A stretch of 64,000 bases of DNA from Microcystis panniformis FACHB-1757 (GTDB taxonomy: Bacteria > Cyanobacteriota > Cyanobacteriia > Cyanobacteriales > Microcystaceae), in assembly GCF_001264245.1 (NCBI RefSeq), contig NZ_CP011339.1, positions 3,968,001-4,032,000 of the forward strand, written 5' to 3'. A program made the translations under genes and the position numbers. How positions within the stretch are numbered: the first letter of the stretch is position 1; each line of letters opens with the position of its first letter. The notes under the pieces were generated by a model. The model was not told where the DNA came from and did no database searches. It was given only the letters and a program-made list of their open reading frames with translations. This document shows positions 61,344 through 64,000 of the stretch, piece after piece.

Positions 61344-62156
61344 ATGAATGGATTAGGAACAAATTCTCAAGCTGGTTGGTTAAATATAGAGCAGGAATTA
61401 GTCTTACTTTTAACGGCAACAATTAATGTTAAAGGTATGCCGAATGCCTATCCAAATGTTCCTGAACAAAGACAGGAAGATTACTACAATTCCCTGAAGT
61501 ATTATATTAATTTTCATCCTCGTATCAAAAAAATACTATTTGTGGAAAATTCTGGTTGGCCTCTTGAGCGACTGCAAGAAACGACTCAAGAAAATCCCCA
61601 TAACAAACAAATTGAGTTTATTTCACTAGATGCCAATGATTTTCCTCGTGATTTTGGCAAAGGTTACGGCGAAACCTTATTAATAGAGGAGGGAATTTTA
61701 AAATCAGCACTAATAAAAGAGTCTTCTTATATTGCCAAGATAACTGGGAGAATTTATCTGCTTAATATGACCGATATTTTAGAGGCGATTAAACATCAAT
61801 TTGAATGTTTGTGTGATTTTAAGTGGCCAATTTTGCAACAATTACGGAACAAACAAAATAATCCTTCTTATGCAGATACTCGTTTCCTTGTCTTTAGCAA
61901 ATACTTCTATGAAAGATACCTGCAGCCGATGCACAAAAATCATCAGCAGGGTTGTTTTTATAGTGAACATCGATATTATCAAGCTATTAATTTAGCATCA
62001 CAATCGGCTAATGTTTGTAAAAGGTTTCCGGTTGAACCGAAATTTTCTGGTATTGCGGGACATTTTGAAGGAAAAGACTATAATAGTCGTTCCGAACAGT
62101 TGAAATACGCAATTCGTGTCTTGACTCGTCAAACTATGCCTTGGCTATATCTGTAA
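61344..62156 (+). CDS. Glycosyltransferase-like protein of unknown function
   Basis: A 270-residue protein without signal peptide. VLLLTATINV at the start, KKILFVENSGW, DFGKGYGETLLIEE and YIAKITGRIYLLN are arranged as in small polysaccharide glycosyltransferases of the GT-A type, with the KxTGR motif near the donor site. I cannot name the exact family. It is isolated: a decayed toxin with an IS lies upstream and 297 bp without gene follow, so it may be a stray piece of a polysaccharide locus. Confidence 0.5.
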   Translation: MNGLGTNSQAGWLNIEQELVLLLTATINVKGMPNAYPNVPEQRQEDYYNSLKYYINFHPRIKKILFVENSGWPLERLQETTQENPHNKQIEFISLDANDFPRDFGKGYGETLLIEEGILKSALIKESSYIAKITGRIYLLNMTDILEAIKHQFECLCDFKWPILQQLRNKQNNPSYADTRFLVFSKYFYERYLQPMHKNHQQGCFYSEHRYYQAINLASQSANVCKRFPVEPKFSGIAGHFEGKDYNSRSEQLKYAIRVLTRQTMPWLYL

Positions 62157-62453
62157 AGGGTCGTGCTTAGTGGTGTATCAAAGTCAGTGGAGCCTCAACC
62201 ACGGAAAAGGTAGCGTTTGACCCCGTTGTGAAGCAGTGAAATTTTTGTGGCAATAAGGCAGTAAAAGCTGTAAAATAAGCGCACAGGATGCTGGATTTTC
62301 AGAATTTTATCTTTTCGCTTCCCGTACCCTGTGAACTAGGAAAGCCTTACTTTGCAAAGGTTTTACACCAATTGTGGATGCAAAATTCCCTTGCGCATTT
62401 CACTACATGGAAAAAACTACCAAAAGCTGATAACTGATAACTGATAACTGATT
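62157..62453. other. intergenic, no gene seen
   Basis: No supportable frame. The last 25 bp before prxQ are three TAACTGA units that reach the start codon. Confidence 0.5.
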
Positions 62454-62996
62454 ATGTCTCGTCGTCAACTGTTGAGTTTTTTAATTGCAGTAATTCTGGC
62501 ATTTTTTGCCTTTATTCCCGATGCTAACGCCTTAGGAGGCCCCCAACCCCCTTTAAATCAACCGGCACCCGATTTTACCCTACCGACTAACACGGGAGAA
62601 GGAAATATTTCCCTATCGGACTATCGGGGTAAGTGGGTAGTTTTGTATTTTTATCCCAAGGATTTTACCCCTGGCTGTACCCTAGAAGCGCGGCGTTTTC
62701 AGCAGGATTTGCCGAAATATATGGCTAAAAATACGCAGATTTTAGGGGTAAGTGCCGATGATGTCGATTCTCATGCGGAATTTTGTGACTCGGAGGGTTT
62801 AAAATTTCCTTTGCTGGCAGATACTACCGGAGATGTTAGTAAAGCTTATGGTTCTTGGATGGGTTATGTTTCCCTGCGTCATACCTATCTTATCGATCCC
62901 GATGGGATTTTAAAAGAGATTTATTTAGGGGTAAATCCTGCCATTCACAGTGCCGAAGTTTTAGCACGTTTAGAGGAATTACAGGCGATTTCATAA
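62454..62996 (+). CDS. Exported peroxiredoxin of the PrxQ/BCP class
   Basis: A 180-residue thioredoxin-fold peroxidase that reduces peroxides using thioredoxin. Residues 1-27 are a signal peptide (VILAFFAFIPDANA), pointing to lumen or periplasm. The peroxidatic Cys is in DFTPGCTLEARRF; the second Cys five residues on, which most PrxQ proteins use, is Arg. A Cys further on (AEFCDSEG) could resolve, or the enzyme is one-Cys. The start codon has no ribosome-binding site; 7-bp repeats abut it. Confidence 0.88.
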   Translation: MSRRQLLSFLIAVILAFFAFIPDANALGGPQPPLNQPAPDFTLPTNTGEGNISLSDYRGKWVVLYFYPKDFTPGCTLEARRFQQDLPKYMAKNTQILGVSADDVDSHAEFCDSEGLKFPLLADTTGDVSKAYGSWMGYVSLRHTYLIDPDGILKEIYLGVNPAIHSAEVLARLEELQAIS

Positions 62997-63067
62997 AAAA
63001 AATCCCGACCACGATTTTTTCATCGGTGGGGGATACACAGTAATAACCTTAACCGAGATAATCAGTA

Positions 63068-63232
63068 CTAATTGCAATTATCGTCCTTATCACCCTTACA
63101 GTCACGGTTTTGTAAACTTAGCGGCCAAGAGGAATGGTCAAAATGGTTATCTTGACTATTAACCGCTAAAGTGTGAGGAATTGAACCTAACAGCAAGGAG
63201 GCCACAACAAACAAGGTTAACGAGATTTTCAT
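63068..63232 (-). CDS. 54-residue secreted peptide
   Basis: ATG 63232 follows GGGAG at a good distance. The peptide has a clear signal sequence (KISLTLFVVASLLLGSIPHTLA, cleavage after about residue 23) and a 30-residue polar mature part ending CKGDKDDNCN with two Cys that could form a disulfide. No family is known to me. It is convergent to prxQ, whose stop is 72 bp away. Confidence 0.6.
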   Translation of the reverse strand: MKISLTLFVVASLLLGSIPHTLAVNSQDNHFDHSSWPLSLQNRDCKGDKDDNCN

Positions 63233-63376
63233 GGTTTTACTCCCTTAGACACCATCAGGTAATTGACCTATTTTTACCATAGAGCGTTTTCTCTCGGATG
63301 TCAGTCCCATTGCCAAGAGGGAAAAAGGGGTTAACATGGAAAAAAAGGGAATATAAGTAGAATAAAGTAGAACGGG

Positions 63377-64000
63377 ATGAAACCACAGGGATGGGACGAG
63401 TTTCTCAAACATCTAGCTAGAGAATACGGTGTTCAAGGCAAATTAAAGGAAATTTTTTTGGTTCGTTTTGCCTACGAAAATTGGCGCAAACCGGATGAGG
63501 AAATTTGGGAAATGGCCGAGGCTGCCAGCCATGAAACCTATAAAAAACAGATGACTAAAATCTATAGCTATTTCTCGGCAGATAAAGATAATGGCTGTCC
63601 CGAACTCGAATTAGGTAGTAAAGGGCCGGGTAAGTTCCAAATCCTCCGAGAATGGTTCAAAGATATCAAATATCCTGAATGGAAAAATCACCCCACCCCG
63701 ATACTAGCAGAAAAATCAGTTATAGATACTTATATTAGCCGCCCTCCCGTCGAAAGCGACTGTTATCAAGAAATTAATCGTCCAGGGTCACTTATTCGCA
63801 TTAAATCCCCCGAAAAGACTGGTAAAACTTCTCTCCTGAAACATCTGCTCGCTCAGGCAGATAGTTGGGGACATAGCACAGTTTATATTAATTGTCAAGT
63901 GGCAGAAAAGGCGATGTTTGCCAGTTTAGACCGATTTTGTCGTTGGTTTTCGGCAAATGTCAGCCGAGAATTGGGTTTAAAGCCTCAATTAGATGAATAT
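63377..64000 (+). CDS. AAA-like NTPase, 5' part
   Basis: The open frame from ATG 63377 reaches the window end (208 residues seen). The first 100 residues are a helical domain starting WDEFLKHLAREYGV and YKKQMTKIYSYF, as seen before AAA-like (AAA_35-type) modules in cyanobacteria. Then SRPPVESDCYQEI leads into the ATPase with the P-loop KSPEKTGKTSLL, which departs from the common GxxxxGK form in its first Gly. Such proteins often carry WD40, TIR or CHAT parts behind; here the end is missing. Confidence 0.7.
   Translation, partial: MKPQGWDEFLKHLAREYGVQGKLKEIFLVRFAYENWRKPDEEIWEMAEAASHETYKKQMTKIYSYFSADKDNGCPELELGSKGPGKFQILREWFKDIKYPEWKNHPTPILAEKSVIDTYISRPPVESDCYQEINRPGSLIRIKSPEKTGKTSLLKHLLAQADSWGHSTVYINCQVAEKAMFASLDRFCRWFSANVSRELGLKPQLDEY

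Overview
The window looks like chromosome of a bloom-forming cyanobacterium, most likely Microcystis aeruginosa or a close relative. Supporting signs are HIP1-type GCGATCGC sites, a two-gene xisH/xisI cassette, cyanobacterial families (DUF3352, DUF3386, DUF29, Uma2, COP23, KaiB-like, NblR-like), core genes in cyanobacterial style (dnaJ-dnaK, pilT, purL, purF, aroA, nfu) and a very heavy load of small repeats and broken mobile elements. The species call is an inference from protein resemblance and repeat style.

Layout. 1-12.3 kb: an inverted repeat and a first TA-flanked mini-element, xisI/xisH, a ComB-type phosphatase, folC, DUF3352, pyrD, a dnaJ-dnaK pair and an RluA-like pseudouridine synthase whose usual catalytic Asp is Gly. 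Long 7-bp tandem arrays follow, one of them interrupted by a 91-bp mini-element. 12.3-23.3 kb: a small hydrolase-like protein, an NblR-type regulator, a GST, an IS630-type element broken by a nested 188-bp mini-element with an 8-bp target duplication, a protein with three copies of one domain, a pentapeptide-repeat protein, a retropepsin-like protein, an M14 carboxypeptidase, a KaiB-domain protein and pilT. 23.3-31.4 kb: a gene inactivated by a second copy of the 91-bp element and fused to an antitoxin-like tail, a decayed PIN toxin, a K+ channel, a frameshifted argD, a sulfotransferase, a Uma2 nuclease and a GT41 glycosyltransferase. 31.4-45.3 kb: small membrane and secreted proteins, a cluster of two trypsin-like proteases with a COP23 protein, an isocitrate/isopropylmalate dehydrogenase homologue, nfu, DUF3386, a truncated HicB and a frameshifted FGE-sulfatase protein whose C-terminus resembles a diversity-generating-retroelement target. 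45.7-50.6 kb: five tandem, nearly identical Rpn/DUF2887 nuclease genes that differ mainly in the number of a 12-bp repeat. 50.6-64 kb: a HicB fragment, DUF29, purL, frameshifted purF, a double-ATPase EcfA-like protein, aroA, an IS200/IS605-like 357-bp remnant, a MazF-type addiction module cut by a 1504-bp IS, a glycosyltransferase-like gene, PrxQ, a 54-residue secreted peptide and the start of an AAA-like NTPase.

How it fits together. Housekeeping genes for folate, pyrimidine, purine, arginine and aromatic synthesis stand singly among repeats rather than in operons; clear pairs are xisH-xisI, dnaK-dnaJ, Uma2-GT41 and antitoxin-mazF. Toxin-antitoxin modules are repeatedly found broken. Several independent cases (91-bp element, 188-bp element, 1504-bp IS, GTAGG palindrome) allow the pre-insertion sequence to be rebuilt exactly. 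Four one-base deletions, all at short homopolymers and including one in purF, suggest that part of the apparent decay may be sequencing error.
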